64,000 bases of DNA, from positions 62,001-126,000 of the forward strand of contig ONNV01000003.1 in assembly GCA_900319225.1 (NCBI GenBank), written 5' to 3'. The position numbers and the translations under genes are program-made. This DNA is from an uncultured Prevotellaceae bacterium (lineage in GTDB: Bacteria > Bacteroidota > Bacteroidia > Bacteroidales > Bacteroidaceae). Every line of letters begins with the position of its first letter. Within the stretch, counting starts at the first letter, position 1. This document shows, in pieces, positions 1-8,710 of this stretch. Below the pieces are notes generated by a model, which saw only the letters and a list, made by a program, of their open reading frames with translations, was not told where the DNA came from and ran no database searches.

Positions 1-750
1 GACTACGCATACATAATCATCCACGGAACACCCGGTGAGAACGGCGTACTGGAGGGTTACCTGCGCCTTATGCGCATACCCTTCTCCACATGTGACGTAT
101 TGCCGTCGGCCCTTACGTTCAACAAGTTCGTGCTCAACAAGACCATGAAGAGCTGCAAGGTGAACGTATCGGACTCAGTTCGTCTGCGTAAAGGCGATGA
201 GATTGATACCGACAAGATTGTACGCAAGGTGGGACTCCCCTGCTTTATCAAGCCCACTGACGGAGGTTCCAGCTTCGGCACCACCAAGGTAAAGAGCGTA
301 GAGCAGATCATCCCCGCCATAAACGACGCATTCAAGGAGAACAGTGAGATCATGATTGAGTCATTCATGCAGGGCATAGAGGTTACCAACGGCTATTTCA
401 AGACCCGCAAGCGTGAGGTCAAGCTGCCTGTGACCGAGGTGGTTCCCAAGACTGATTTCTTTGACTATGACGCCAAGTACAACGGCAAGGTTGAGGAGAT
501 TACCCCCGCCCGCATTCCCGATGAACTGCGTGACCGCATCCAGGATCTCACAGCCAGGATCTATGACCTGCTGGGTTGCCACGGAATAATACGTAACGAC
601 TACATAATCACTGACGGTGACAAGATAAACCTGCTGGAGGTGAACACCACCCCCGGCATGACAGCCACCAGTTTCATACCGCAGCAGATCCGTGCCGCCG
701 GTCTGAACCTGACCGATGTACTGACAGAGATTATTGAGGACAGTTTCTAA
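1..750 (+). CDS. ddl: D-alanine--D-alanine ligase, 3' part (5' end outside window)
   Basis: ATP-dependent ligation of two D-alanines for peptidoglycan precursors, in the cytoplasm. The reading frame is open from base 1, so the N-terminal domain lies upstream. What is visible is the central and C-terminal ATP-grasp fold: the segment with KPTDGGSSFGT (ATP-binding loop), then IRNDYIITDGDKINLLEVNTTPGMT near the end, which carries the metal- and substrate-binding Glu and Asn of the family (LLEVNT corresponds to LLEANT in E. coli DdlB). It ends 11 bp before the acyltransferase gene on the same strand, so the two are probably co-transcribed. Identification is secure; the length and start cannot be judged from this window. 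Confidence 0.95.
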   Translation, partial: DYAYIIIHGTPGENGVLEGYLRLMRIPFSTCDVLPSALTFNKFVLNKTMKSCKVNVSDSVRLRKGDEIDTDKIVRKVGLPCFIKPTDGGSSFGTTKVKSVEQIIPAINDAFKENSEIMIESFMQGIEVTNGYFKTRKREVKLPVTEVVPKTDFFDYDAKYNGKVEEITPARIPDELRDRIQDLTARIYDLLGCHGIIRNDYIITDGDKINLLEVNTTPGMTATSFIPQQIRAAGLNLTDVLTEIIEDSF

Positions 751-761
751 ACTTAAGGACT

Positions 762-1919
762 ATGATCATACCTGCCGAATTTGAAAAGATGCGCTCCTTT
801 GAGGATGATGAGGTGCGCAGTGCCATACTCTCGCTTCTGGATGACCGCTCATTCAGGAAGATTGTAAAGGCCAATGTCAAGTTTATCCCTATCTGGCTGC
901 TTAAGTTCTACACAAAGCGTTTCAAGACAGTAAACAGCTTCCAGCTGGGTATGATCTATCCCATACTTAAGAGGATACTCAGGAAAGCAACTACCGGATA
1001 CTCGGCAGACTTTGCGGCTCTGCCCCAGGGACGCGAGGACTTTATCTACCTCTCCAACCACAGGGACATAGTTCTGGACTCTGCTTTCCTGGATTACCAC
1101 CTTCTGCTCTCGGGCATGAAATCCGTTGAGATAGGCATAGGCAACAACCTGCTCATACACCCCTGGATTGAGACTCTGGTCCGCCTGAACCGCAGTTTTG
1201 TGGTAAACCGCTCCGCCACCGCGACTGAATTGCTGGAGTCTTCACAGCAGCTTTCACGCTACATCCGGTTTGTAATTGAGCAGAAAAAGGCTCCCGTCTG
1301 GCTTGCACAGCGTGAAGGACGTGCCAAGGATTCCGATGACCGCACACAGAAGAGCGTACTCAAGATGCTGGCCATGTCGGGCGATGACAGCATGACACTG
1401 TCAGAAAAACTGCAGTCGCTGCACATATGTCCGCTCACCATTAGCTATGAGTATGACCCCTGTGACTGGCTCAAGGCAACAGAGTTCCAGATGAAACGTG
1501 ACAACCCCGGATTCAGGAAGAGCAAGCAGGATGACCTGATAAACATGAAGACCGGTATTTGGGGATTCAAAGGCCATATGCACTATCATGTAGCCGCTCC
1601 CATAGACTCTGAGATTGCCGCGCTTGACACATCGGTTCCGCGCAACCAGTTCCTGGACCAGGTGGCACAGATCATAGACCGTCACATATTTGAGGGATAC
1701 CGCATATATCCCTGCAACCGCATAGCACTTGACATGCTCAGGGGCGATAATGCCCAATCTGCCAACTACACTCCGGATCAGAAGAGGGAGTTTGAGAACT
1801 ATCTGGAGGGTCAGCTCAAGAAAATCAGGATTCCCAATCCTGACTGGGATTACCTTAAGGAGCGCATACTCACCATGTATGCAAACCCGCTTATCAACCA
1901 GAAAAGCGTCATGCAATAA
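762..1919 (+). CDS. 1-acyl-glycerol-3-phosphate acyltransferase-like protein (PlsC/PlsB superfamily)
   Basis: 385 residues. Contains the acyltransferase block SNHRDIVLDSAF, a version of the catalytic His-Asp motif, followed about 70 residues later by a block with LAQREGRAKDSDDRT, which resembles the glycerophosphate-binding EGxRS-type motif. This supports transfer of an acyl chain to a glycerol-phosphate or similar acceptor at the inner membrane face. The spacing in HRDIVLD is one residue longer than the textbook HX4D if the last Asp is counted, so the catalytic Asp could be the nearer HRD. The gene lies between ddl and a lipoprotein gene and shares one base with the latter (TAATG), which indicates an operon. 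The exact substrate is not determined. Confidence 0.8.
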   Translation: MIIPAEFEKMRSFEDDEVRSAILSLLDDRSFRKIVKANVKFIPIWLLKFYTKRFKTVNSFQLGMIYPILKRILRKATTGYSADFAALPQGREDFIYLSNHRDIVLDSAFLDYHLLLSGMKSVEIGIGNNLLIHPWIETLVRLNRSFVVNRSATATELLESSQQLSRYIRFVIEQKKAPVWLAQREGRAKDSDDRTQKSVLKMLAMSGDDSMTLSEKLQSLHICPLTISYEYDPCDWLKATEFQMKRDNPGFRKSKQDDLINMKTGIWGFKGHMHYHVAAPIDSEIAALDTSVPRNQFLDQVAQIIDRHIFEGYRIYPCNRIALDMLRGDNAQSANYTPDQKREFENYLEGQLKKIRIPNPDWDYLKERILTMYANPLINQKSVMQ

Positions 1920-2560
1920 TGAGAAGACCCCCTATCCTGCTCTCCGTCATCCTGTCATGTCTCATGGCGGGTGCCGTATCGTGCGATAAGGCCGATGAAG
2001 AGTATGTTCAGGCCACAGTAAGCGGTTTCTTTACCGCTCATGCCGGCAGTGACGGCATAATTGATTACATGACCGATGATTTTGGCCAGCAGTATGCCAT
2101 TACAGGCAGCAAGCATCTTGCCCCCAACACCACCGCAAGAGCTGTCGGCACAATTGAGTTGACCGACAAGGATTCTCATGGTAACCCCGGCGGCAGGATA
2201 AGGAGTTTGACCTATCCCATGTCATATGAGGCTCCCACTAACCTGCAGATTCATGACTCGCTTAAGGTCAAGGATCCCTTAAAGGTCGTGTCGTCATACA
2301 TTGGCGGCGGGTATCTTAACGTACATCTTGAGGTAATGGTATCAAAGGAGGAGGCATATCATTCCATCATCTACTGCAGGCACTTGGGATATTCCAACCC
2401 CACGTTCAAGATCTACCATAACGCGCGCGGTGACGCTCCCGTATATTCCCAGAAGGCCTATCTCTCCATTCCGCTCACATCATGCTCCAAGAATGACACC
2501 ATCAGCCTGATGACCTACACTTTTGACGGCAAGTATGAGATAAAGCATGTATACAAATAA
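1919..2560 (+). CDS. NigD-like secreted lipoprotein
   Basis: 213 residues. The N-terminus has a basic start, a hydrophobic stretch and a lipobox ending in VSC at about residue 22, so it is predicted to be a lipoprotein. The rest, with a small beta domain containing a YAITGSKHLAP segment and a C-terminal beta-sandwich-like half (YLNVHLEVMVSKEEAYHSI), resembles the NigD-like family of Bacteroidales lipoproteins, whose function is unknown. The start codon overlaps the acyltransferase stop by one base, so translation is probably coupled. The family assignment rests on recall of domain layout and is moderate; lipoprotein export is the firmer part. Confidence 0.6.
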   Translation: MRRPPILLSVILSCLMAGAVSCDKADEEYVQATVSGFFTAHAGSDGIIDYMTDDFGQQYAITGSKHLAPNTTARAVGTIELTDKDSHGNPGGRIRSLTYPMSYEAPTNLQIHDSLKVKDPLKVVSSYIGGGYLNVHLEVMVSKEEAYHSIIYCRHLGYSNPTFKIYHNARGDAPVYSQKAYLSIPLTSCSKNDTISLMTYTFDGKYEIKHVYK

Positions 2561-2588
2561 ATAGCCAGCCGTTCTCACAGCTGGCTAT
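2561..2588. terminator. Bidirectional hairpin between convergent genes
   Basis: A 9-bp perfect stem (ATAGCCAGC at 2561-2569 with GCTGGCTAT at 2580-2588) lies directly after the lipoprotein stop codon and 21 bp before the argF' stop codon, between convergent genes. Its symmetry suits termination in both directions, although the T-tract is weak. Confidence 0.6.
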
Positions 2589-2609
2589 CCGTATAATCAG
2601 TATTGACGC

Positions 2610-3566
2610 TTACTTAAGGCCCTCAAGAATCTTCTTGAGTACTACGGTTGCCGATATCTCACGATTGGCAGCCTCGGGGATGACCAGAGAGCGCGGTCCC
2701 TCAATCACATCATCAGTCACGATCATGTTGCGGCGTACCGGCAGGCAGTGCATAAAGAACGCATTGTCCGTAACGGCCATCTGACGGTCACTGATAGTCC
2801 AGCTGCGGTCCTTGCTCAGGATCTCACCGTAATGCTCGGGGCTGGCGCATGACCAGTTCTTTCCGTATACAAAGTGGGCACCCTCAAAGGCTTTCATCTG
2901 GTCATACTCAATTGTGGCACCTGCGGTGAACTTGGGGTCAAGCTCATAGCCGTGGGGGTGTGTGATCACAACCTCATAACCTGCGGCAACCATCCACTGT
3001 GCGAATGAGTTTGGAACTGCCTGCGGCAGAGCCTTGGGGTGCGGAGCCCAGCTCATTACCACCTTGGGGCGCTCAACGGTCTTGTGCTCCTCAATTGTGA
3101 TCCAGTCAGCAAAACTCTGCAGCGGATGACCGGTAGCAGCCTCCATAGAGAATACGGGGCGGCCTGAGTACTTGATGAACTGGTTGAGTATCTTCTCCTC
3201 ATAATCGTCCTCACGGCTCTCAAAACGGGCAAATGAACGGACACCTATAACATCGCAGTAGCAACCCATAACCGGGATAGCCTCAAGCAGATGCTCAGAC
3301 TTGTCACCATCCATGATGACGCCACGCTCTGTCTCCAGTTTCCAGGCGCCCTGGTTCACGTCCAGGACAATCACGTTCATGCCCAGGTTAAGACCTGCCT
3401 TCTGTGTGCTCAGACGGGTTCTCAGGCTGGAGTTGAAGAACACCATGAGCAGGGTCTTGTTACGGCCCAGCTCAACGTATTTGAAACGGTCACGCTTTAT
3501 CTCAAGGGCCTCCTGCAATGCCTGGTGCAGGTCACCCAGATCCTTTACACTTGTAAAATGTCTCAT
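2610..3566 (-). CDS. argF': N-succinylornithine / N-acetylornithine carbamoyltransferase
   Basis: 318 residues, the same length as the Bacteroides fragilis enzyme that carbamoylates N-succinyl-L-ornithine in arginine synthesis. It has the carbamoyl-phosphate motif FFNSSLRTRLST (about residues 43-54), the HPLQSFAD block and the C-terminal MHCLPVRRN block. From knowledge of that family, residue 90 sets specificity: Pro in the B. fragilis succinylornithine enzyme, Glu in the Xanthomonas acetylornithine enzyme. Here codon 3297-3299 encodes Ser90 within DGDKSEHL, so the acyl group used is open. It is the last gene of a leftward cluster, 12 bp after proA, and meets a shared hairpin downstream. The family call is secure, the substrate is not. 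Confidence 0.92.
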   Translation of the reverse strand: MRHFTSVKDLGDLHQALQEALEIKRDRFKYVELGRNKTLLMVFFNSSLRTRLSTQKAGLNLGMNVIVLDVNQGAWKLETERGVIMDGDKSEHLLEAIPVMGCYCDVIGVRSFARFESREDDYEEKILNQFIKYSGRPVFSMEAATGHPLQSFADWITIEEHKTVERPKVVMSWAPHPKALPQAVPNSFAQWMVAAGYEVVITHPHGYELDPKFTAGATIEYDQMKAFEGAHFVYGKNWSCASPEHYGEILSKDRSWTISDRQMAVTDNAFFMHCLPVRRNMIVTDDVIEGPRSLVIPEAANREISATVVLKKILEGLK

Positions 3567-3578
3567 ATGTTGTTTCTG

Positions 3579-4826
3579 TTAACTTCTTGTCTGGCCATCA
3601 CCGTTGATAAGCCATTTGTATGTGGTTATCTCCTCCAGGGCCATAGGGCCACGGGCATGCATCTTCTGGGTGCTGATACCTATCTCGGCTCCCAGTCCGA
3701 ACTGGCCGCCATCGGTGAAAGCGGTAGATACGTTCACATAGACGCATGCGGCATCTATGTACTGCTGGAACATACGGCCATGGTCTGCGTTCTCAGTCAC
3801 GATGCACTCACTGTGATGTGAGGTGTAGTTACGGATATGCAACAGCGCCTCATCAAATGAGGGCACGGTCTTGATTGACATGCGGTATGCCAGGAACTCC
3901 TTACCGAAGCTCTCGGCTGTGGCATGTTCCAGGAGTTCTGCGGGATACTTTCCCTCAAGGGCTGCATATGACTGCTCATCGGCCTCAATCACAACATTCT
4001 TGGTAGCAAGACGGCTGCAAAGCTCAGGCAGGTCCTTAAGGCGGTCTGCATGGAGCACAAGTGAGTCAAGCGCGTTGCACACGCTTATGCGACGGGTCTT
4101 GGCGTTGAATATTATGTCGGCACCCTTCTTAAGGTCACCCTCTTTGTCAAAATACGTGTGGCATACGCCGGCTCCGGTCTCGATTACAGGTACTTGAGCC
4201 TGCTCACGGACCGACTTGATAAGACGTGCGCTGCCCCTGGGGATTAGCAGGTCAACCTTACCCACAGCCTTCATGAGCTCTGCGGCTGCCTCATGACCGG
4301 CAGGCAGCAGTTCCACTACTGACGGATTGACTCCGTTCTGCTCAAGGACACGGTGTATCAGGGCAACGATAGCCTTGTTTGAGTCATCGGCATCACTTCC
4401 GCCCTTGAGAGCGCAGGTGTTGCGTGACTTGAAACAGAGCGAGAACACGTCAAAACTTACGTTAGGACGGGCCTCATAGATGACGCCAATCACGCCGAAC
4501 GGGACACGTACACGGGTAAGTTTCATGCCGTTGGGACGTACACGCTCGTCAATGACCTTACCTACAGGGCTCTCAAGATTGGCAACATTGCGCATATCAT
4601 CGGCAATACCCTTAAGACGGTCCGGAGTAAGCATAAGACGGTCATACATGGGGTTTGACTTGTCCATGCGGGCCAGGTCCAGAGCATTGGCGCTCAACAG
4701 TGATTCCGTCTCTTTCCCAATGGCATCAGCAACGCCGTTAAGCACATCCTTTATCTTGCTCTCATCAAGGAAAGCAAGAGAGTACGATGCGTCTCTGAGC
4801 TTGTCAAGTATATTGTCTATCATCAT
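3579..4826 (-). CDS. proA: Gamma-glutamyl phosphate reductase
   Basis: 415 residues. Catalyses NADPH-dependent reduction of gamma-glutamyl phosphate to glutamate semialdehyde, the second step of proline synthesis. The aldehyde-dehydrogenase-like fold is seen in [30 protein letters not shown] and the catalytic cysteine in [11 protein letters not shown]. The C-terminal [25 protein letters not shown] is typical of ProA. Its ATGA start overlaps the proB stop by 4 bp, so kinase and reductase are translationally coupled, which fits the labile intermediate passed between them. Confidence 0.97.
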   Translation of the reverse strand: MMIDNILDKLRDASYSLAFLDESKIKDVLNGVADAIGKETESLLSANALDLARMDKSNPMYDRLMLTPDRLKGIADDMRNVANLESPVGKVIDERVRPNGMKLTRVRVPFGVIGVIYEARPNVSFDVFSLCFKSRNTCALKGGSDADDSNKAIVALIHRVLEQNGVNPSVVELLPAGHEAAAELMKAVGKVDLLIPRGSARLIKSVREQAQVPVIETGAGVCHTYFDKEGDLKKGADIIFNAKTRRISVCNALDSLVLHADRLKDLPELCSRLATKNVVIEADEQSYAALEGKYPAELLEHATAESFGKEFLAYRMSIKTVPSFDEALLHIRNYTSHHSECIVTENADHGRMFQQYIDAACVYVNVSTAFTDGGQFGLGAEIGISTQKMHARGPMALEEITTYKWLINGDGQTRS

Positions 4827-5608
4827 TTCTGTTGTTTAGCGTGGAAACGGGTGCAGCGGGCATTCTCAGGATCAGAGAGTACATCCAGCAGCACATCCTG
4901 ACGGCGGCCGTTGGCTATACGGACCTCAATACCGTCGGCAGCTACGCCCAGGGCAGTCTTCATCTTGGTCATCATGCCGCCGCGTCCGAACTTGGATTTG
5001 GTAACGCTCACGTAACCGGAGTAGTCATCCTCAGGATATACGTCATGTATGAGTTCTGAACCGGGTTCATCGGGGTTACCGGTAAACACGCCGTCCACAT
5101 TGCTCAGTATTACGAGCAGTTCAGCATTCATCATACGGGCCACAAGACCGGAGAGCTCATCATTATCGGTAAACATAAGCTCCTCAACCGATACGGTGTC
5201 ATTCTCATTGATTACCGGAACAACGCCGTTGTCAAGCATGGCAGTCATACAACGCATCTGGTTGGCGTGCAGGGTCTCATTCACAAAGTTCTCCTTTGTG
5301 GTGAGTATCTGACCAACCGTTATGCCATACTCCTGGAACAGGTCATAGTAGTGCTCAATGAGCTTGGCCTGGCCCACAGCTGCAAAGAGCTGGCGTCCGG
5401 TAACACTCTCATCCTTGAGGTTTGGCAGTGCACCGCGGCCCGATGCCACCGCACCGGATGAAATGAGAAGGACCTCAATCCCTCTGTGGCGCAACTCGGC
5501 AATCTGGTCAACCAGAGCTGCCATACGTGATATGTCCAGACGGCCGTCCGGACGGGTAAGTACATTGCTGCCTACCTTGACAGCTATACGTTTGGGCTGT
5601 TTCATCAT
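4823..5608 (-). CDS. proB: Glutamate 5-kinase, short form without PUA domain
   Basis: 261 residues. Phosphorylates glutamate in the first, usually feedback-controlled step of proline synthesis. The amino-acid-kinase fold is complete: KVGSNVLT at the N-terminus, [31 protein letters not shown] and a C-terminal [14 protein letters not shown] block. E. coli ProB is about 367 residues and carries a C-terminal PUA domain; this protein stops after the kinase domain and so lacks it. There is no sign of a frameshift, because the stop is embedded in the ATGA junction with proA. The start overlaps the DUF2007 gene by 4 bp. Confidence 0.96.
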   Translation of the reverse strand: MMKQPKRIAVKVGSNVLTRPDGRLDISRMAALVDQIAELRHRGIEVLLISSGAVASGRGALPNLKDESVTGRQLFAAVGQAKLIEHYYDLFQEYGITVGQILTTKENFVNETLHANQMRCMTAMLDNGVVPVINENDTVSVEELMFTDNDELSGLVARMMNAELLVILSNVDGVFTGNPDEPGSELIHDVYPEDDYSGYVSVTKSKFGRGGMMTKMKTALGVAADGIEVRIANGRRQDVLLDVLSDPENARCTRFHAKQQK

Positions 5609-5820
5609 TCGTTAAGCAATTGTAGGGCACGTTCCTTGTCCTGCGGGTTCACAAGCACGCTCACGGGACCTGCCGTAATGGTATATGTTGAGAATATGGC
5701 ACTCATGGAGTTGTTCATTATCATAGCCGGGATACCCTCTGATTCCAGACGTCCGCGTACTACCTCCGCCTCAAAGGGCTGACCTTTGAAAACGCTTACC
5801 AGATCCTGTTTTTCATTCAT
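5605..5820 (-). CDS. DUF2007-family small protein
   Basis: 71 residues, first gene of the leftward proline/arginine cluster. The pattern VFKGQPFEAEVVRGRLESEGIPAMI followed by [17 protein letters not shown] matches the DUF2007 (putative signal-transducing) family, a small alpha/beta fold related to the ACT/PII size class. Function is not established. Its stop overlaps the proB start by 4 bp (ATGA). A role as a regulator of the proline branch is possible from position only; this is inference. Confidence 0.75.
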   Translation of the reverse strand: MNEKQDLVSVFKGQPFEAEVVRGRLESEGIPAMIMNNSMSAIFSTYTITAGPVSVLVNPQDKERALQLLNE

Positions 5821-5848
5821 AGCAGTCCGTTTAACTATTGTGAACCTG

Positions 5849-5856
5849 CAAAGTTA
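5849..5856 (-). promoter_or_regulatory. -7 box of DUF2007-proB-proA-argF' cluster
   Basis: On the minus strand this reads TAACTTTG, matching the Bacteroidetes sigma-ABfr -7 consensus TAnnTTTG, 29 bp upstream of the DUF2007 start codon. No clear -33 TTG is visible. Confidence 0.55.
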
Positions 5857-5868
5857 ATGATTTTTCCA

Positions 5869-5876
5869 TACCTTTA
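5869..5876 (+). promoter_or_regulatory. Candidate -7 box for the MORN gene
   Basis: Reads TACCTTTA, one base off TAnnTTTG, 8 bp before the ATG at 5884. A start site here would leave almost no leader, so this is weaker than the divergent box at 5849-5856. Confidence 0.3.
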
Positions 5877-5883
5877 CACCGAT

Positions 5884-7017
5884 ATGTCATTCAAACACGC
5901 AGTTATACTCTCAATATTGTCCGTGTGCACCACCCTACTGCATGCCGCAACAGTCACTTCCGATGCCCCGGCCGATACCATCCGTTTTGATGACGGATCC
6001 TGGTATACAGGCGGTATTGCCGACTCCCTGTTCAACGGTTACGGCAAGATGGTTTATGCCGACAGCACCATCTATGAGGGAGATTGGAGAGACGGAATGT
6101 GGAACGGCAAGGGCAAACTCTCATACCCTGACGGAGACAGTTATGACGGTCAGTTCCTGGACCATGAGTTCTGCGGATACGGCACATACATCTACTCCAA
6201 CGGAGCCATGTATGAGGGATACTGGCAACATGGTATGTTCAACGGTGCCGGCACAATGGAATATGCCGACGGCAGCACCTATGCAGGCAACTGGAAGGAT
6301 GACATGAAAGATGGCCTGGGAGTCTTTTACGACGCTTCTACCGGCACACTCATGAAAGGCTATTTTGTCAATGATGAGTTCAGCCACTCCATAAGCAGCC
6401 AGGAGCAGGAGACAGAACCTGAGACCTCATATTCCCCGGTATTCCCAATCTGGTCCCCGGCCAACAAAAAGAGAATCAATTTCCATTACAGGAATGATTT
6501 CCATGCGGGAATCACCTACGGAAGCAGACAGATATTCTCAATATACGGAGACTGTTACCTTACCGACAGGTTCTTTGCGGGCGCGACATTAGGATTCAAT
6601 GTAATCGACTACCGGGTAGGCAAACCGTCAGAGAGCACAGATGACGAGACCGGTGAGCGTATAACCCTGGTGGGATGGGATGACTATCCGGACGAGATAA
6701 TGACAGAGACTGAATACTCCATGTTCAGGCTGGCAGCCGAGTGCGGTTACAGCTGGCGCTGGTTCTCTGTAGGTACTGCCGTGGGATTTGGTCTGCGTAA
6801 CACCATACGCAACTGCCGCAGTCTGGAACACAATGACAGCTTCTTTGCGCCGGGCACGCTGTACTTCCGTGAACAGTCGTCCAGCGTAATATTCAACTAT
6901 GATTTCTTTGCGGATTTTGTCATGAACCGCACCATACCGTTCTTCTACTCATGCTCGCTGCGCGCCGGATGGGGTAAGATGAACGGATTATTCATGGGAC
7001 TTAGCGTTGCATTCTAA
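5884..7017 (+). CDS. Exported MORN-repeat protein with C-terminal beta-barrel-like domain
   Basis: 377 residues. The ATG at 5884 is preferred over one at 5857 because it gives a clean signal peptide (about 21 residues ending LLHA). Residues 40-160 hold five to six MORN repeats of about 23 residues (for example YEGDWRDGMWNGKGKLSYPDG and YEGYWQHGMFNGAGTMEYADG). After a short acidic linker, residues about 195-377 alternate aromatic and polar residues and end in LFMGLSVAF; a terminal Phe is a hallmark of outer-membrane beta-barrels. MORN repeats are known as beta-hairpin modules in membrane-associated proteins; here they would sit in the periplasm or at the surface next to the barrel. No precise function is known. 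It is divergent from the proB cluster and ends at a shared terminator. Confidence 0.7.
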   Translation: MSFKHAVILSILSVCTTLLHAATVTSDAPADTIRFDDGSWYTGGIADSLFNGYGKMVYADSTIYEGDWRDGMWNGKGKLSYPDGDSYDGQFLDHEFCGYGTYIYSNGAMYEGYWQHGMFNGAGTMEYADGSTYAGNWKDDMKDGLGVFYDASTGTLMKGYFVNDEFSHSISSQEQETEPETSYSPVFPIWSPANKKRINFHYRNDFHAGITYGSRQIFSIYGDCYLTDRFFAGATLGFNVIDYRVGKPSESTDDETGERITLVGWDDYPDEIMTETEYSMFRLAAECGYSWRWFSVGTAVGFGLRNTIRNCRSLEHNDSFFAPGTLYFREQSSSVIFNYDFFADFVMNRTIPFFYSCSLRAGWGKMNGLFMGLSVAF

Positions 7018-7020
7018 AAG

Positions 7021-7054
7021 AAGACGGCCCAAGGTAATCACCCCAGGCCGTCTT
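7021..7054. terminator. Bidirectional terminator hairpin
   Basis: Perfect 9-bp stem AAGACGGCC (7021-7029) / GGCCGTCTT (7046-7054) between the convergent MORN and ddh genes, starting 3 bp after the MORN stop codon. Confidence 0.7.
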
Positions 7055-7073
7055 AAGTATTGCGGTTATCAGA

Positions 7074-7973
7074 TCAAACCAGATGCTTAACCAGGTCATC
7101 CCTGTCACCGTACAGGTAATCAATAACGGGAATCTCAATCATGGTGTAGCAACCCGGCTTCTGGAGCACTGATGCACGTGCTGCGCAAACCAGGATCTGA
7201 CCGGTAAGTGCCGGATTGTTGATCTTCATGTCAAACTCAAAGAGCTGGTTCTGTGTCTTGCCCGATACACCCTTGCGTGTCAGGTTAACACCATGGCCCA
7301 TATCCTTGAGAGCATCTACAGACTCTACCTGCATTACGTGGGTCTCATCATTTACAAAGTAGGGATCGGCCTTGATGGCAGCAGCCACATCCTCAAACTT
7401 GTAACCGTCAAGAATCTCAACATATACCATACGGCGGTGTATGCCTGTGCCAACGGGGATGGTCATTGAAAGAGCGGCCTTAACACCCGGAACAGCCTTT
7501 ACTGCAACTGAGTGTCCCATTGACATGCCGGGGCCGAAATTGGTGTAGCTTACACCCTTGGGAGCCATAGCCTGCATGAGTGCGCGAACGATAGAATCTG
7601 TACCCGGATCCCATCCTGCAGATATGATAGCCACCTTACCTGCCTTTGCAGCAACCTGCTGCAGACGCTTGCGGGTCTCAGGGATGAGTGTATGTATATC
7701 AAAACTGTCAACTGTATTGATGCCAAGCGGGAGAATCTCATTGGCATACTCCTCGGTCTTGCGCGAAGGAACGCAAAGGATAGCTACATCAGGCTTGGGA
7801 AGCTCTGAAATATTCTTTACAATCTTATAGCCGTTAAGTTCCTTGGGGCAGTCTGCACTGCCGTTACGGCGAACTATTCCGGTAACCTCAAAATCAGGCG
7901 CTGTCTCAAGTGCTTCAAGTACGTACTTGCCGATGTTTCCATAGCCTACGATAGCTGCTTTAATCTTTTCCAT
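7074..7973 (-). CDS. ddh: meso-Diaminopimelate dehydrogenase
   Basis: 299 residues from the ATG at 7973; an in-frame TTG three codons upstream is less likely. Interconverts tetrahydrodipicolinate and meso-DAP with NADPH and ammonia, a one-step route to the peptidoglycan diamino acid and lysine. The N-terminal Rossmann motif is AIVGYGNIGKYV. Characteristic segments are DSFDIHTLIPE, ISAGWDPGTDSIVRAL, NFGPGMSMGHSVAVKAV and GVSGKTQNQLFEF. A minus-strand TAATTTCG at 7999-8006 resembles a -7 box. Ddh is found in a limited set of bacteria, including many Bacteroidales, so it agrees with the inferred host. Confidence 0.96.
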   Translation of the reverse strand: MEKIKAAIVGYGNIGKYVLEALETAPDFEVTGIVRRNGSADCPKELNGYKIVKNISELPKPDVAILCVPSRKTEEYANEILPLGINTVDSFDIHTLIPETRKRLQQVAAKAGKVAIISAGWDPGTDSIVRALMQAMAPKGVSYTNFGPGMSMGHSVAVKAVPGVKAALSMTIPVGTGIHRRMVYVEILDGYKFEDVAAAIKADPYFVNDETHVMQVESVDALKDMGHGVNLTRKGVSGKTQNQLFEFDMKINNPALTGQILVCAARASVLQKPGCYTMIEIPVIDYLYGDRDDLVKHLV

Positions 7974-8091
7974 AAGGTTCAATTTTTTGTTCCGGCTGCG
8001 AAATTATTAAAAAATCCGCTCCTATGTACACGCGCATGTGCAATAATAACGGGCAACCGCCGTTATTTCTTAGCAACACAAATTGAATGCA

Positions 8092-8688
8092 ATGATTGAA
8101 TTCATCCAAGGAAAGATTGAGGAGCTTACTCCCACCCAGGCTGTCCTGCTTACACAGGGCGGCGTAGCATATGACCTGAACATATCAGTATACACATACT
8201 CTGCCATCCAGGGTAAGGATGACGCACGCCTCTATGTATATGAGGCCATCCGCGAGGATGCCTACATACTTTACGGATTCAGCGGCAAGCAGGAACGCGA
8301 GCTGTTCCTCATGCTCATATCCGTTCCGGGCATAGGCGGTGCATCGGCACGTATGATTCTGTCGTCATTCTCACCGTCGGAACTTATAGGAATCATCAGC
8401 TCAGGCAATGACGCCTTGCTCAAGAAGGTCAAGGGTATCGGTGCCAAGACCGCCCAGCGCATAATCGTAGACCTGCATGACAAGATAGGCGTGACACAAT
8501 CCGATGAGACTCCCCTCAACCTGCAGGCAGGCGCAATGACCGGTCAGGTGGCAACCGAGGCCGTTACCGCCATGGTTACTCTGGGATTCCCCCAGGCAGC
8601 ATCACAGAAAGTGGTGCAGGCCATACTCAAGGAACAGGATGGTCTTACCGTTGAGGCTGTAATACGTGAAGCACTGAAACGCATCTGA
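8092..8688 (+). CDS. ruvA: Holliday junction branch-migration protein RuvA
   Basis: 198 residues from the ATG at 8092 (an in-frame TTG lies at 8083). RuvA binds four-way junctions and loads the RuvB motor. N-terminal OB fold ([18 protein letters not shown]), central tandem helix-hairpin-helix ([16 protein letters not shown] and [19 protein letters not shown]), and C-terminal UBA-like domain ([21 protein letters not shown]) that contacts RuvB. It lies 22 bp upstream of sprA on the same strand; ruvA next to sprA is a familiar Bacteroidota arrangement, as I recall it, and suggests co-transcription. Confidence 0.97.
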   Translation: MIEFIQGKIEELTPTQAVLLTQGGVAYDLNISVYTYSAIQGKDDARLYVYEAIREDAYILYGFSGKQERELFLMLISVPGIGGASARMILSSFSPSELIGIISSGNDALLKKVKGIGAKTAQRIIVDLHDKIGVTQSDETPLNLQAGAMTGQVATEAVTAMVTLGFPQAASQKVVQAILKEQDGLTVEAVIREALKRI

Positions 8689-8710
8689 ACACACCATCCT
8701 CATTAGCTTG

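Noticed and set aside
3291-3821. 176-codon plus-strand frame across the argF'/proA junction
   Set aside because: Antisense to two well-identified genes with no own signals.
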